Assembly: GCA_966248875.1 (NCBI GenBank)
Contig: CBINBI010000004.1
Span: 1 to 64,000 of the forward strand
Direction: 5' to 3'
Length of the DNA: 64,000 nt
Source of the DNA: Dokdonella_A sp966248875
GTDB lineage: Bacteria; Pseudomonadota; Gammaproteobacteria; Xanthomonadales; Rhodanobacteraceae
The notes beneath the pieces were generated by a model, which saw nothing but the letters and a program-made list of their open reading frames with translations, searched no databases and was not told the origin of the DNA. Shown here one piece after another: positions 42,930 through 50,928 of the stretch; the first letter of the stretch is position 1, and the number at the start of each line of letters is the position of its first letter. Made by a program: the position numbers and the translations under genes.

Positions 42930-44651
42930 ATGCGCGGCCGCATCCCCGAAAAGTTCATCGACGAGCTGCTCGCTCGCGTCGACATCGTCGACGTGATCCA
43001 GGAGCGCGTGCCGCTAAAGAAGGCCGGCCGCGACTGGTCGGCGCGCTGCCCGTTCCACGACGAGCGCTCGCCGTCGTTCACGGTGAGCCCCGCCAAGCAG
43101 TTCTATCACTGCTTCGGCTGCGGCGCGCACGGCAGCGCGATCGGCTTCCTGATGAACTACGACCGGCTCGAGTTCCCCGACGCGGTCGAGGAGCTGGCGA
43201 GCCGCGTCGGGCTCAAGGTGCCTTACGAAGGCGGTCGCGAGGCGCCGCGCGAGGACACGACCGATCTCTACGCGATTCTCGACGCGGCGGCGGCGTTCTA
43301 CCGCCGCCAGCTCGCCGCGAGCGAGAGCGCACGCGCGTATTTCGAGACGCGCGGCCTCGACGAGACGACGATCGCGCGATTCAACCTCGGCTACGCGCCC
43401 GACCAGTGGGACGCGCTGAAGAACGCGCTCGGCACCAGCGCGCAGAGAATCGCGCTGCTCGAGAAGGCCGGCATGCTGAGCAGCGGCGAACGCGGCTCGA
43501 AGTACGACCGCTTCCGCCATCGCGTCATGTTTCCGATCCTCGACCGCCGCGGGCGCACGATCGCATTCGGCGGGCGGGTGCTCGTCAAGGAGGACACGCC
43601 GAAATACCTCAACTCGCCGGAGACGCCGCTGTTCCACAAGGGGCGCGAGCTGTTCGGCCTCTGGCAGGTGCGCGAGGCGCACGCGAAGATTCCGCGCCTC
43701 ATCGTCGTCGAGGGCTACATGGACGTCATCAGCCTGCACCAGGCCGGCCTGACCCAGGCGGTGGCGACGCTGGGCACCGCGACGACGCGCGATCACGCGG
43801 AAATCCTCTTTCGCCAGTGTGCCGACGTGTATTTCTGCTTCGACGGCGACCGCGCCGGCCGCCAGGCTGCGTGGCGCGCGGTCGAATCGGTGCTGCCGCG
43901 CATGCGCGACGGCCGCCAGGCGATGTTCCTGTTTTTGCCGGAAGGCGAGGATCCGGACACGCTCGTCCGCAAGGAGGGCGCCGCCGGATTCGAGGAGCGC
44001 CTCAGGAACGCGACGCCGCTCAGCGAATTCTTCTTCGCCGAGATCGGCAGGGACGCGAACCTCGCGAGCCTCGACGGCAAGGCGCGGCTCGCCGAGCGCG
44101 CGCGGCCGATGCTGGCGCAGATTCCGGACGGCGCGTTCCGCGACCTCATGCTGGCCGAGCTTGACCGGCTGACGGGCGTGCACGTGCAGGTCGCGCCGCC
44201 CGCCGACGGCGCATCGCGCAAACCCGTCACGCGCCCGCAGAATCGCTCGCTGGTGCGCTCGGCCGTCACGCTGCTGGTGCAGACGCCTTCGCTCGCATCG
44301 GTGCTGGAGCCGCCGTGGACCTTCGCCGAGCTTCGCCAGCCAGGCATTCCGCTTCTGGTCGAGCTGATCGCGCTCTGCCGCGACCGGCCCGACATCACGA
44401 CCGGCGCGCTGCTCGAGCACTTCGCCGAGCGCGAGGAGGCGCGCGCGCTGCAGAAGCTCGCGGTCATGGAATTTCCGGGCGGGGCCGACGAAGCACGCGC
44501 GGAATTTCTCGACGCGCTGCGCCAGCTCGACCGGCAGACCGTGCAGCAGAGGATCGACGACCTGCTGGCCAAGCAGGGCTCGGCCGGGCTCGGCGATGCC
44601 GAAAAGACCGAGCTGCGCAACCTGCTCGCGCAGAAGGCGACGCAGGCCTGA
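42930..44651 (+). CDS. dnaG: DNA primase
   Basis: This 573-residue enzyme synthesises RNA primers at the replication fork. It has the CHC2 zinc finger (C40, H43, C61, C64: CPFHDERSPSF and HCFGCGAHG), the core RNA polymerase domain with FPILDRRGRTIAFGGRVL and KYLNSPETPLFHKG, the TOPRIM motifs LIVVEGYMDVISLHQAG and YFCFDGDRAGRQAA, and a C-terminal helicase-interaction domain. Length is slightly short for gammaproteobacteria but complete. The frame starts at MRGRIPEKFIDELLARVD, as in homologues. No rpoD is seen directly downstream, so the classical rpsU-dnaG-rpoD order is broken here. Confidence 0.97.
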   Translation: MRGRIPEKFIDELLARVDIVDVIQERVPLKKAGRDWSARCPFHDERSPSFTVSPAKQFYHCFGCGAHGSAIGFLMNYDRLEFPDAVEELASRVGLKVPYEGGREAPREDTTDLYAILDAAAAFYRRQLAASESARAYFETRGLDETTIARFNLGYAPDQWDALKNALGTSAQRIALLEKAGMLSSGERGSKYDRFRHRVMFPILDRRGRTIAFGGRVLVKEDTPKYLNSPETPLFHKGRELFGLWQVREAHAKIPRLIVVEGYMDVISLHQAGLTQAVATLGTATTRDHAEILFRQCADVYFCFDGDRAGRQAAWRAVESVLPRMRDGRQAMFLFLPEGEDPDTLVRKEGAAGFEERLRNATPLSEFFFAEIGRDANLASLDGKARLAERARPMLAQIPDGAFRDLMLAELDRLTGVHVQVAPPADGASRKPVTRPQNRSLVRSAVTLLVQTPSLASVLEPPWTFAELRQPGIPLLVELIALCRDRPDITTGALLEHFAEREEARALQKLAVMEFPGGADEARAEFLDALRQLDRQTVQQRIDDLLAKQGSAGLGDAEKTELRNLLAQKATQA

Positions 44652-44724
44652 GCGAAGACTCTTGAACCGTCGCCGGCGCGGCCCGATTGAACACGGCTCG
44701 ACACACTGACGCAGGAACTTCGAC

Positions 44725-45606
44725 ATGAACATCGGTTTCATCGGGCTCGGCGCGATGGGCAAGGGCATGGCCGCGCGCCTCGTCGCGGCGGGTCACACCG
44801 TGACGGTCTGGAACCGCTCGCGCGACGCCGTGGATGCGCTGGTCGCCGCAGGTGCGCGCGCCGCGGATTCCGCCGCCGCTGCCGCGCGCAATGAATTCGT
44901 GCACAGCATGCTCGCCGACGACGGCGCGCTCCGCGCCGTGCTGATCGAGGGCGGTGCGCTCGACGCGATGCCGGCGAACAGCGTCCACGTCAATCACGCG
45001 ACGATCTCGGTCGCCTTCGCGAAGGAGCTCGCCGCGCGCCATCGCGAGCGCGGCGTGTCTTACGTCGCGGCACCCGTGTTCGGCCGTCCCGACGCGGCCG
45101 CGGCCGGCAAGCTGCACGTGCTCGCGGCGGGCGACGCGGATGCAGTCGCGCGCGTGCGGCCGCTGCTGGAAGCGATCGGCCAGAGCGTGTGGCCGCTCGG
45201 CGAGGCGCCCGAGCGCGCGAATGCGGTGAAGATCGCGGGCAATTTCATGATCGCGTCGGCGATCGAGACGATGGCCGAGGCGACCGCGCTCACGCGTGCG
45301 CACGGCGTCTCCGCGCGCGAGTTTCTCGACGTGATGACGAACACGCTGTTCGCGGCGCCGGTGTACAAGACCTACGGCGGGCTGATCGCCGAACAGCGCT
45401 ACTCGCCGCCGGGTTTCGGCATGAAGCTTGGTTACAAGGATGCCGGTCTCACGCTAGCGGCCTCGTCCGATGCCGCCGTGCCGATGCCGATCGCGAGCCT
45501 GCTGCGCGATGGGTTTCTCGACGCGCTGGCGCACGACGACGGCGACCTCGACTGGTCCGCACTCGCGGAAGTCTCGGCGCGGCGCGCGAATCTCGATCGG
45601 CGGTGA
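44725..45606 (+). CDS. NAD(P)-dependent beta-hydroxyacid dehydrogenase-like oxidoreductase
   Basis: This 293-residue member of the 6-phosphogluconate / 3-hydroxyisobutyrate dehydrogenase superfamily has the dinucleotide loop IGFIGLGAMGKGMAARL, VNHATISVAFAKELA, the substrate segment APVFGRPDAAAAGKL and the catalytic lysine in ANAVKIAGNFM. Such enzymes oxidise beta-hydroxyacids (3-hydroxyisobutyrate, glyoxylate reductase activity or related imine reduction); the substrate is not determined. It is rightward, 73 bases after dnaG, with its own weak ribosome site. Confidence 0.85.
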   Translation: MNIGFIGLGAMGKGMAARLVAAGHTVTVWNRSRDAVDALVAAGARAADSAAAAARNEFVHSMLADDGALRAVLIEGGALDAMPANSVHVNHATISVAFAKELAARHRERGVSYVAAPVFGRPDAAAAGKLHVLAAGDADAVARVRPLLEAIGQSVWPLGEAPERANAVKIAGNFMIASAIETMAEATALTRAHGVSAREFLDVMTNTLFAAPVYKTYGGLIAEQRYSPPGFGMKLGYKDAGLTLAASSDAAVPMPIASLLRDGFLDALAHDDGDLDWSALAEVSARRANLDRR

Positions 45607-45619
45607 ACGCATAGGGTTG

Positions 45620-45741
45620 CCCTTCGCCCACCTTTGCGGTCGTACGCTCGATCGCGCGCGTTCCGTGTGCCGATACGTTCGGTAGGCCAAGGCCCACCCT
45701 GTGCCCTTCAGCCAGCCTGCCGCACAAGCCAAGGGTCCGGA
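45620..45741. other. Intergenic stretch with short inverted repeats
   Basis: The 135 bases between two convergent genes hold GGTTGCCCTTCGCCCACC and GGTAGGCCAAGGCCCACCC, short imperfect palindromes of the GGGCCNNGGCCC kind. I see no open frame with codon bias and no T-run terminator. Confidence 0.4.
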
Positions 45742-47349
45742 TTACGCGCGACGGCGTTTCAAGTCCGACACGATGACCCTCGCCGCATTGTGCCCCGGCG
45801 CGCCGGTGACGCCGCCGCCCGGGTGCGTGCCGGCACCGCAGAGGTAGAGTCCCGGCAGCGCGCCGCGATAGTTCGCATAGCCGAGCATCGGACGCGCGCT
45901 GAAGAGCTGGTTCAGCGTCAGCGCGCCGTGGAAGATGTCGCCGCCGATCAGGCCGAAATCGCGCTCGAGGTCGAGCGGGCTCTTGATCTGCCGGCCGAGC
46001 ACGGAGGCCTTGAATCCCGGAGCGAAGCGATCGACCGTCTCGATCATGAGATCGGCGACTTCCTCGCGATGATCGTCCCAGGATGTTCCGTCCGGCAGCT
46101 CCGGCGCGACGTGCTGGCAGAACAGGCTGGCGACGTGCTGCCCCACCGGAGCCAGCGAATCGTCGAGCGTCGAGGGAATCAGCATCTCGACGATCGGCTC
46201 GCGCGACCAACCGTGGCTGCGCGCGTCGAGGTAGGCGCGGTCCATGTAGTCGAGGCTCGGCGCCATGATGATGCCGGCGGTGAGATGATCGCCGGGCTCG
46301 GGCAGCGCGGTGAAGCGCGGCAGCTCCGACAGCGCGACGTTCATGCGGAAGGTGCCAGAGCCGCAGCGCCAGTTCGCCATGCGCTCGCGCACCGCAGGCG
46401 GCAGCACCGCAGGCGTGATCAGCCGCTCGTAAAGCAGCTTCGGATTGACGTTGGCCACGACGGCACGCGCGCCGATGATGTCGCTTTTCTCGCTGACGAC
46501 GCCGACCGCGCGGCCCTCGTCGACGACGACCTCGCGCACGCCTTCGCCGGTACGGATCTCGACGCCGGCCGCCTTCGCCGCGTTCGCCATGGCCTGCGTG
46601 ATCGCGCCCATGCCGCCGATCGCATGGCCCCAGGCACCCTTGACGCCGTTGACCTCGCCGAACACGTGATGCAGCAGCACGTAGGCCGAGCCCGGCGTGT
46701 ACGGGCTCGCGTAGTTGCCGACGATGCCGTCGAAGCCGAGCACGGCCTTGATCGGCTCGCTCTCGAAGAAGCGGTCGAGATATTCGGCCGCTGAGATCGC
46801 GAAGAGATCGAGCAGGTCCGTGCGCAGCGATGCATCGATCGACGCGAGCCGCCGGCCGAGCCGGCCGGCGCGCAGCAGCTCCGGCAGCGCCGCCAGCCAG
46901 CCCGAATCGGTGACGTTCGGCGGCGGCTCCAGCGCGAGCGCGCGCAGCACGTCGGCGATCGCATCGAGGCGGCGCTCGTATTCGGGCAGGCGCTCGGCGT
47001 CGCGGCGCGAGAATTTCGCGACTTCGGCCGCCGTGCGCCCGGCGCCGGTCGCGAGATAGCGCCCGTCCGGCAGCGGCAGGAAGTTGTTGAGCCTGCGCTG
47101 GACGATGCGAAGGCCGTGTGCTGCGAGGTCGAGGTCGCGGATGACTTTCGGCTGCAGCAGCGACACGGTGTACGCCGCCACCGAATTGCGGAAGCCGGGA
47201 TGGAATTCCTCGGTCACGGCTGCGCCGCCGACCACGCCGCGGCGCTCGAGCACGAGCACCTTGAGGCCGGCCTTCGCAAGATAGGTCGCGCAGACGAGGC
47301 CGTTGTGGCCTGCGCCGATCAGAATTGCGTCGTAACGGGGTTCTGCCAT
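45742..47349 (-). CDS. FAD-dependent oxidoreductase, phytoene desaturase/PYROXD2-like
   Basis: This 535-residue flavoprotein has the N-terminal FAD motif DAILIGAGHNGLVCATYLAKAGLKVLVLERRGVVGGAAVTEEFHPGF, a long substrate domain, the VEIRTGEGVREVVVDEGRAVGV second nucleotide contact, and the C-terminal LYLCGAGTHPGGGVTGAPGHNAARVI. This is typical of the CrtI/PYROXD2 branch of carotenoid-desaturase-like amine oxidases. Bacterial members outside carotenoid clusters have unknown substrates, and no carotenoid gene is near. The ATG at 47349 (MAEPRYDAIL) is chosen because upstream frame runs through a repeat. Confidence 0.86.
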   Translation of the reverse strand: MAEPRYDAILIGAGHNGLVCATYLAKAGLKVLVLERRGVVGGAAVTEEFHPGFRNSVAAYTVSLLQPKVIRDLDLAAHGLRIVQRRLNNFLPLPDGRYLATGAGRTAAEVAKFSRRDAERLPEYERRLDAIADVLRALALEPPPNVTDSGWLAALPELLRAGRLGRRLASIDASLRTDLLDLFAISAAEYLDRFFESEPIKAVLGFDGIVGNYASPYTPGSAYVLLHHVFGEVNGVKGAWGHAIGGMGAITQAMANAAKAAGVEIRTGEGVREVVVDEGRAVGVVSEKSDIIGARAVVANVNPKLLYERLITPAVLPPAVRERMANWRCGSGTFRMNVALSELPRFTALPEPGDHLTAGIIMAPSLDYMDRAYLDARSHGWSREPIVEMLIPSTLDDSLAPVGQHVASLFCQHVAPELPDGTSWDDHREEVADLMIETVDRFAPGFKASVLGRQIKSPLDLERDFGLIGGDIFHGALTLNQLFSARPMLGYANYRGALPGLYLCGAGTHPGGGVTGAPGHNAARVIVSDLKRRRA

Positions 47350-47390
47350 CGGCGCATTATGCGTCACGTTTCGAGGCCGCACGCGCACGC

Positions 47391-47475
47391 CCCTCATTCC
47401 GGCGAAGGCCGGCATCCATTTGCTCTTCCGGGGGCATCAAGCAAAATGGGTTACGGCTTTCGCCGGAACGACGAA
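47391..47475. repeat. REP-like inverted repeat upstream of HipA-like gene
   Basis: CATTCCGGCGAAGGCCGG (near 47395-47412) is mirrored by CGGCTTTCGCCGGAACGACG (47454-47473). It is one of several palindromic units in the window. It separates divergent genes and overlaps the first possible ATG of the HipA-like frame, which argues against that ATG. Confidence 0.75.
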
Positions 47476-47490
47476 GCACGGCACCGCTCC

Positions 47491-48267
47491 TTGAGAACCG
47501 TCACTGTCACGCGTTACGTGACGCCGCTGCGCGAAGGCGGCTCGCTGCCCGCCGTCGTCGAAGCGGACGACGATGGCTTGTACGTGCTGAAGTTCCGCGG
47601 CGCGGGCCAGGGGTCGAAGGCGCTGATCGCCGAGCTGGTCGCCGGCGAGATCGCGCGTGCGCTCGGCCTGCCGGTTCCGGAGATCGTCTTCGCCGAGCTC
47701 GGCGCCGAGCTCGCGCGCACCGAGCCCGATCCCGAGATCCAGGACCTCATCGAGGCGAGCGCCGGCCTGAACCTCGCGCTCGACTTCCTGCCAGGCGCGG
47801 TCATGTTCGATCCGGTCGTCGAGACGATTGACGCGGAGCTCGCCTCTTCGATCGTATGGTTCGATGCGCTCGTGACGAACGTCGACCGCACGCCGCGCAA
47901 CGCCAATCTTCTCGTCTGGCATCACCGCCCGTGGCTGATCGATCACGGCGCCGCGCTGTATTTCCATCACGCATGGGACGCCTATCTCGCGCGCAGCACT
48001 GCGCCGTTCACGCTGATCCGCGATCACGTGCTGCTGCCGCGTGCGGAGCGGCTGGCCGAAGTCGATGCCGCGCTCGCGGCGCGGCTCGACGAGCACACGA
48101 TCGACGGTATCACCGACGCGATTCCGGCGACGTGGCTCGTCGGCGACGCGCCGTTCGCCGACCATCGCGCGCACCGCGACGCGTACGCAACCTGGCTCAA
48201 GCGGCGGCTCGCTCCGCCGCGCGCATTCGTCGAGGAGGCGATTCGTGCCCGCGCACGTGACCTATGA
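47491..48267 (+). CDS. HipA-like (PI3/4-kinase-related) kinase family protein
   Basis: This 258-residue protein opens VTRYVTPLREGGSLPAVVEADDDGLYVLKFRGAGQGSKALIAELVAGEIARALGLPVPE, where the lysine of VLKFRG is the expected ATP contact. A kinase-like catalytic loop VTNVDRTPRNANLL and a DFG-like LIDHG motif follow. This is the compact HipA-family kinase, which lacks the HipB-binding N-domain. The function is not established; some relatives are toxin kinases. The start is uncertain: I take TTG 47491, since the ATG at 47446 lies inside a repeat. The following DUF3037 gene overlaps it by 23 bases. Confidence 0.75.
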   Translation: MRTVTVTRYVTPLREGGSLPAVVEADDDGLYVLKFRGAGQGSKALIAELVAGEIARALGLPVPEIVFAELGAELARTEPDPEIQDLIEASAGLNLALDFLPGAVMFDPVVETIDAELASSIVWFDALVTNVDRTPRNANLLVWHHRPWLIDHGAALYFHHAWDAYLARSTAPFTLIRDHVLLPRAERLAEVDAALAARLDEHTIDGITDAIPATWLVGDAPFADHRAHRDAYATWLKRRLAPPRAFVEEAIRARARDL

Positions 48268-48643
48268 CTACGCGGTGATCCGCGTCGTTCCGCGCGTCGA
48301 GCGCGCCGAGTTCGTCAATGCCGGCGTCATCGTCTCGTGCCAGGACGCATCGCTGCTCGAAGCGCGCATCGAGCTGGACGAGTCGCGCCTCCTCGCGCTC
48401 GATCCGGGCGTCGATCTCGCCGCGGTGCGCCGGCATCTCGCGACGATTCCGGCGATCTGCGCCGGCGGCGAGGCGGCCGGTCCGATCGGCAGGCTGTCAC
48501 GGCGGGAGCGCTTCGACTGGCTCACCGCACCGCGCAGCACGATCATCCAGACCTCGCCGGTACACGCGGGGCGCTGCACCGATCCGCAGGCCGCCATCGA
48601 GCACCTGCTCGAGACGATGGTGCGCACGCCCGCGCGGAAATGA
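48245..48643 (+). CDS. DUF3037 protein paired with HipA-like kinase
   Basis: This 132-residue protein has the DUF3037 signature YDYAVIRVVPRVERAEFVNAGVIV, then LLEARIELDESRLLALDPGVDL and a TSPVHAGRCTDPQAAIEHLLETMVR ending. No catalytic motif is visible. GAGGAGG six bases before the GTG at 48245 sets the start; that start lies inside the preceding kinase gene, so translation is coupled. The fixed kinase/DUF3037 pair suggests joint function, perhaps a kinase and its partner or regulator, but nothing in the sequence proves a toxin-antitoxin relation. Confidence 0.85.
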   Translation: MPAHVTYDYAVIRVVPRVERAEFVNAGVIVSCQDASLLEARIELDESRLLALDPGVDLAAVRRHLATIPAICAGGEAAGPIGRLSRRERFDWLTAPRSTIIQTSPVHAGRCTDPQAAIEHLLETMVRTPARK

Positions 48644-48679
48644 CCTCGCGCCGCGGCCGGGGCGGCGCGAGGTTGTTGT
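48644..48679 (+). terminator. Terminator-like hairpin of the HipA-like/DUF3037 operon
   Basis: An 11-bp perfect stem CCTCGCGCCGC / GCGGCGCGAGG with a seven-base loop begins directly after the DUF3037 stop codon and is followed by TTGTTGT. It probably ends the rightward unit; the minus strand lacks a T-run. Confidence 0.8.
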
Positions 48680-48684
48680 CAGGA

Positions 48685-49398
48685 CTAGCGCGGCGCGGAC
48701 GCGGCAGGCGTCAGCGCCAGATCGTCGATCATAATGCGCGGGGCCGACGGCTGGCCCTCGTATGTCGAGTAGAGCTGGAGGCTCGTGAACGAGGGCGCGC
48801 TGACGGTGAACGTCGCGGTGGTTGGATTGTCGCGGTCGCCGCCGTCGGCGATCGTGAGCTCGTCGCTCGCGACGACGGTGTCGCCGTCGAGCGCGTCGAG
48901 ATGAATGACGATGCCGCCCCACGGCCCGTTCTCGTAGAAGGCGAGATCGACCGAAGCCTCGCTCGCCGGCGCGTCGAGATCCATCGTCACGCGGACGAGC
49001 GCGCCAATCGTCAGGTTGTCGCCGGGCACGAACGACGTGCCGAACGTCAGCGTGTTCGGCGGGCTGCCGAAATCCGGGAAATCGGCGTAGAACACGGTCG
49101 AGTTCTCGACGATGAGCTGGTTGCCGACGTCCTCGGGCGTGAACGTGCTGCCGTCCGGGAACACCCCGCCGATGCCGTTGACGTCGTGGTAATCCACGCC
49201 GTTGTAGGCGTAGGTTTCGCCGAGGAAGCCTTCGGTGAGGTCGTCATAGGTGCTGATCGATGGCTCGGCCGGATCGAATCCGTTCGTGAAGATCAGATCG
49301 TCCTGCGGCACGCCGGCGAGCGCGGCAGCGGTCGGCAGCACGAGCAGCGCCGCCATCCGGCGCGTGAGCGGCTTGAAGCGAACTGCGGAACACGTCAT
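48685..49398 (-). CDS. Secreted beta-sandwich protein with N-terminal IFTNGFD motif
   Basis: This 237-residue protein has a signal peptide to about residue 29 (RRMAALLVLPTAAALAG), then DDLIFTNGFDPAEPS at residues 33-46. A beta-rich domain of roughly 190 residues follows (YDDLTEGFLGETYAYNGVDYHDVNGIGGVFPDGSTF, NTLTFGTSFVPGDNLTIGALVRVTMDL, RIMIDDLALTP), like extracellular jelly-roll domains of unknown ligand. The IFxNGFD segment is the same motif that ends other secreted proteins in the window, here displaced to the mature N-terminus. No enzyme motif is visible. It is monocistronic, leftward. Confidence 0.75.
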   Translation of the reverse strand: MTCSAVRFKPLTRRMAALLVLPTAAALAGVPQDDLIFTNGFDPAEPSISTYDDLTEGFLGETYAYNGVDYHDVNGIGGVFPDGSTFTPEDVGNQLIVENSTVFYADFPDFGSPPNTLTFGTSFVPGDNLTIGALVRVTMDLDAPASEASVDLAFYENGPWGGIVIHLDALDGDTVVASDELTIADGGDRDNPTTATFTVSAPSFTSLQLYSTYEGQPSAPRIMIDDLALTPAASAPR

Positions 49399-49557
49399 CG
49401 GTTATCCCCCAAGGTGCGGATGGTGTCGCGCGGCCGTCCCGGGCGGCGCGATGCTTGAAGGTACCGCATTCCGCATTCCGGCGGCTCGTCTCTCATTGTC
49501 CCGCGTCGTTACGGGTTCCGGCGCATTCGATTCGGTGAATCCCGCGGTGCGCCCGGG

Positions 49558-50859
49558 TCAGGCGGCGGCCGGAGCATCGGCCGCCACGCGCCGGCCGTTC
49601 CAGGCCGCCGTGGCGACGCCGAGCAGGCAGAGCGCCGCGACATAGTGCGCCGGCGCCAGCGGCTGGTTCTTCATGAGCAGCGTGACGAACAGCGGTGTCA
49701 GCCCGCCGAAGATCGCGTAAGCCACGTTGTATGCGAAGGAGATGCCCGAAAACCGCACGGCGGGCGGAAACGCGCGCACCAGCACGGTGGGAACCACCCC
49801 GACGACGCCGACACAGAACCCGGCCACGGCATAGAGGCCACCGAGCCAGGCCGCGTTGCGGCCGACGCCGAGATAAAGCGCATAGGTCGTCGCCAGCAAC
49901 GCCGCGCAGCCGAGCATCAGCGTGCGCTCGGCGCCGAACCGGTCCGCGACAAGCCCGAACACGACGCAGCCGATCGCAAGCCCCAGCGTCGCGCCGCTGT
50001 TGGCGGCCAGCGTATCGGCGGCGGCGACGCCGAACAGCGTCTGGATCAGACTCGGCGTCATCAGGATCACGACGACGATCGCGGCGGTCAGCACCCAGGT
50101 CAGCAGCATCGACATGAAAACCGCGCGGCCGTGGCCGGCCAGCACGACGCGGAGGGGCAGTCCCTGCACCAGCGCCTGCCGGCGGCGCATCTCCTCGAAC
50201 ACCGGCGTCTCGGCGAGCAGGCGGCGCAGGAATACGGCGAGGAAGCCGAACACGCCGCCAATGAGGAACGGAACGCGCCAGGCGAAAGCCTGCACCTCGT
50301 CGGCATTCCACGTGCGGTTGACCCAGGTCGCGATCAGCGAGCCGATCAGAATGCCGATCGTCAGCCCCGACGTCAGCGTGCCGCAGGCGAAGCCGACGCG
50401 GCGCTCGGGCACGTGCTCGGAGACGAACGTCCACGCGCCGGGTACCTCGCCGCCGACCGCCGCGCCCTGCAGGATGCGCAGCACCAGCAGTGCGAGCGGC
50501 GCGGCGTAGCCGAGCGTCGCGTAAGTGGGCAGAAGGCCGATCAGCAGCGTCGGAATCGCCATCAGGAATACGGACAGCGTGAACATGCGCTTGCGTCCGC
50601 TGCGGTCGCCGAAGTGCGCCATCACGATGCCGCCAAGCGGTCGCGCGAGATAACCCGCCGCGAACAAGCCGAACGTCTGCACCTGGCGCAGCCAGTCGGG
50701 CGTGTCCGGCGGAAAGAACAGCTGGCCGATCACCGACGTGAAGAACACGAAGATGATGAAGTCGTAGTACTCGAGCGCGCCGCCGAGGGCGGCGAGGACG
50801 AGGGTTCTGGCGTCGCTGCGCGTCAGCGGTCGCGCGGCGGGGTCGGATGTCGGCGTCAC
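49558..50859 (-). CDS. MFS transporter, metabolite:H+ symporter (MHS/ProP-like)
   Basis: This 433-residue protein has 12 predicted membrane segments. It contains ALGGALEYYDFIIFVFFTSVIGQLFFP and the MFS loop GGIVMAHFGDRSGRKRMFTLSVFLMAIPT, both typical of the metabolite:H+ symporter family that includes ProP, KgtP and ShiA. A second copy of the loop appears as LVADRFGAERTLML. The transported solute (an organic acid or zwitterion) cannot be deduced. It stands alone, with a REP-like unit upstream at 50.9 kb. Confidence 0.9.
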   Translation of the reverse strand: MTPTSDPAARPLTRSDARTLVLAALGGALEYYDFIIFVFFTSVIGQLFFPPDTPDWLRQVQTFGLFAAGYLARPLGGIVMAHFGDRSGRKRMFTLSVFLMAIPTLLIGLLPTYATLGYAAPLALLVLRILQGAAVGGEVPGAWTFVSEHVPERRVGFACGTLTSGLTIGILIGSLIATWVNRTWNADEVQAFAWRVPFLIGGVFGFLAVFLRRLLAETPVFEEMRRRQALVQGLPLRVVLAGHGRAVFMSMLLTWVLTAAIVVVILMTPSLIQTLFGVAAADTLAANSGATLGLAIGCVVFGLVADRFGAERTLMLGCAALLATTYALYLGVGRNAAWLGGLYAVAGFCVGVVGVVPTVLVRAFPPAVRFSGISFAYNVAYAIFGGLTPLFVTLLMKNQPLAPAHYVAALCLLGVATAAWNGRRVAADAPAAA

Positions 50860-50898
50860 GGCGGTCTCGGCGCGGCGGAAGGCGCAGATATACCGATT

Positions 50899-50928
50899 CC
50901 GCCGTCCGCGCGAAAGCCGGGACGACGA
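50899..50928. repeat. Single REP-like arm
   Basis: CCGCCGTCCGCGCGAAAGCC followed by GGGACGACGA matches, on the other strand, the arms of the inverted repeats at 18.0, 42.8 and 47.4 kb (TCGTCGTCCCGGCTTTCGCG). Only one arm is present. It touches the C-terminal end of the beta-helix gene on its downstream side. Confidence 0.6.

Noticed and set aside
47446..47490. ATG at 47446 as start of the HipA-like kinase
   Set aside because: It lies inside a palindromic repeat and the added residues are repeat-encoded; the conserved family start is downstream.
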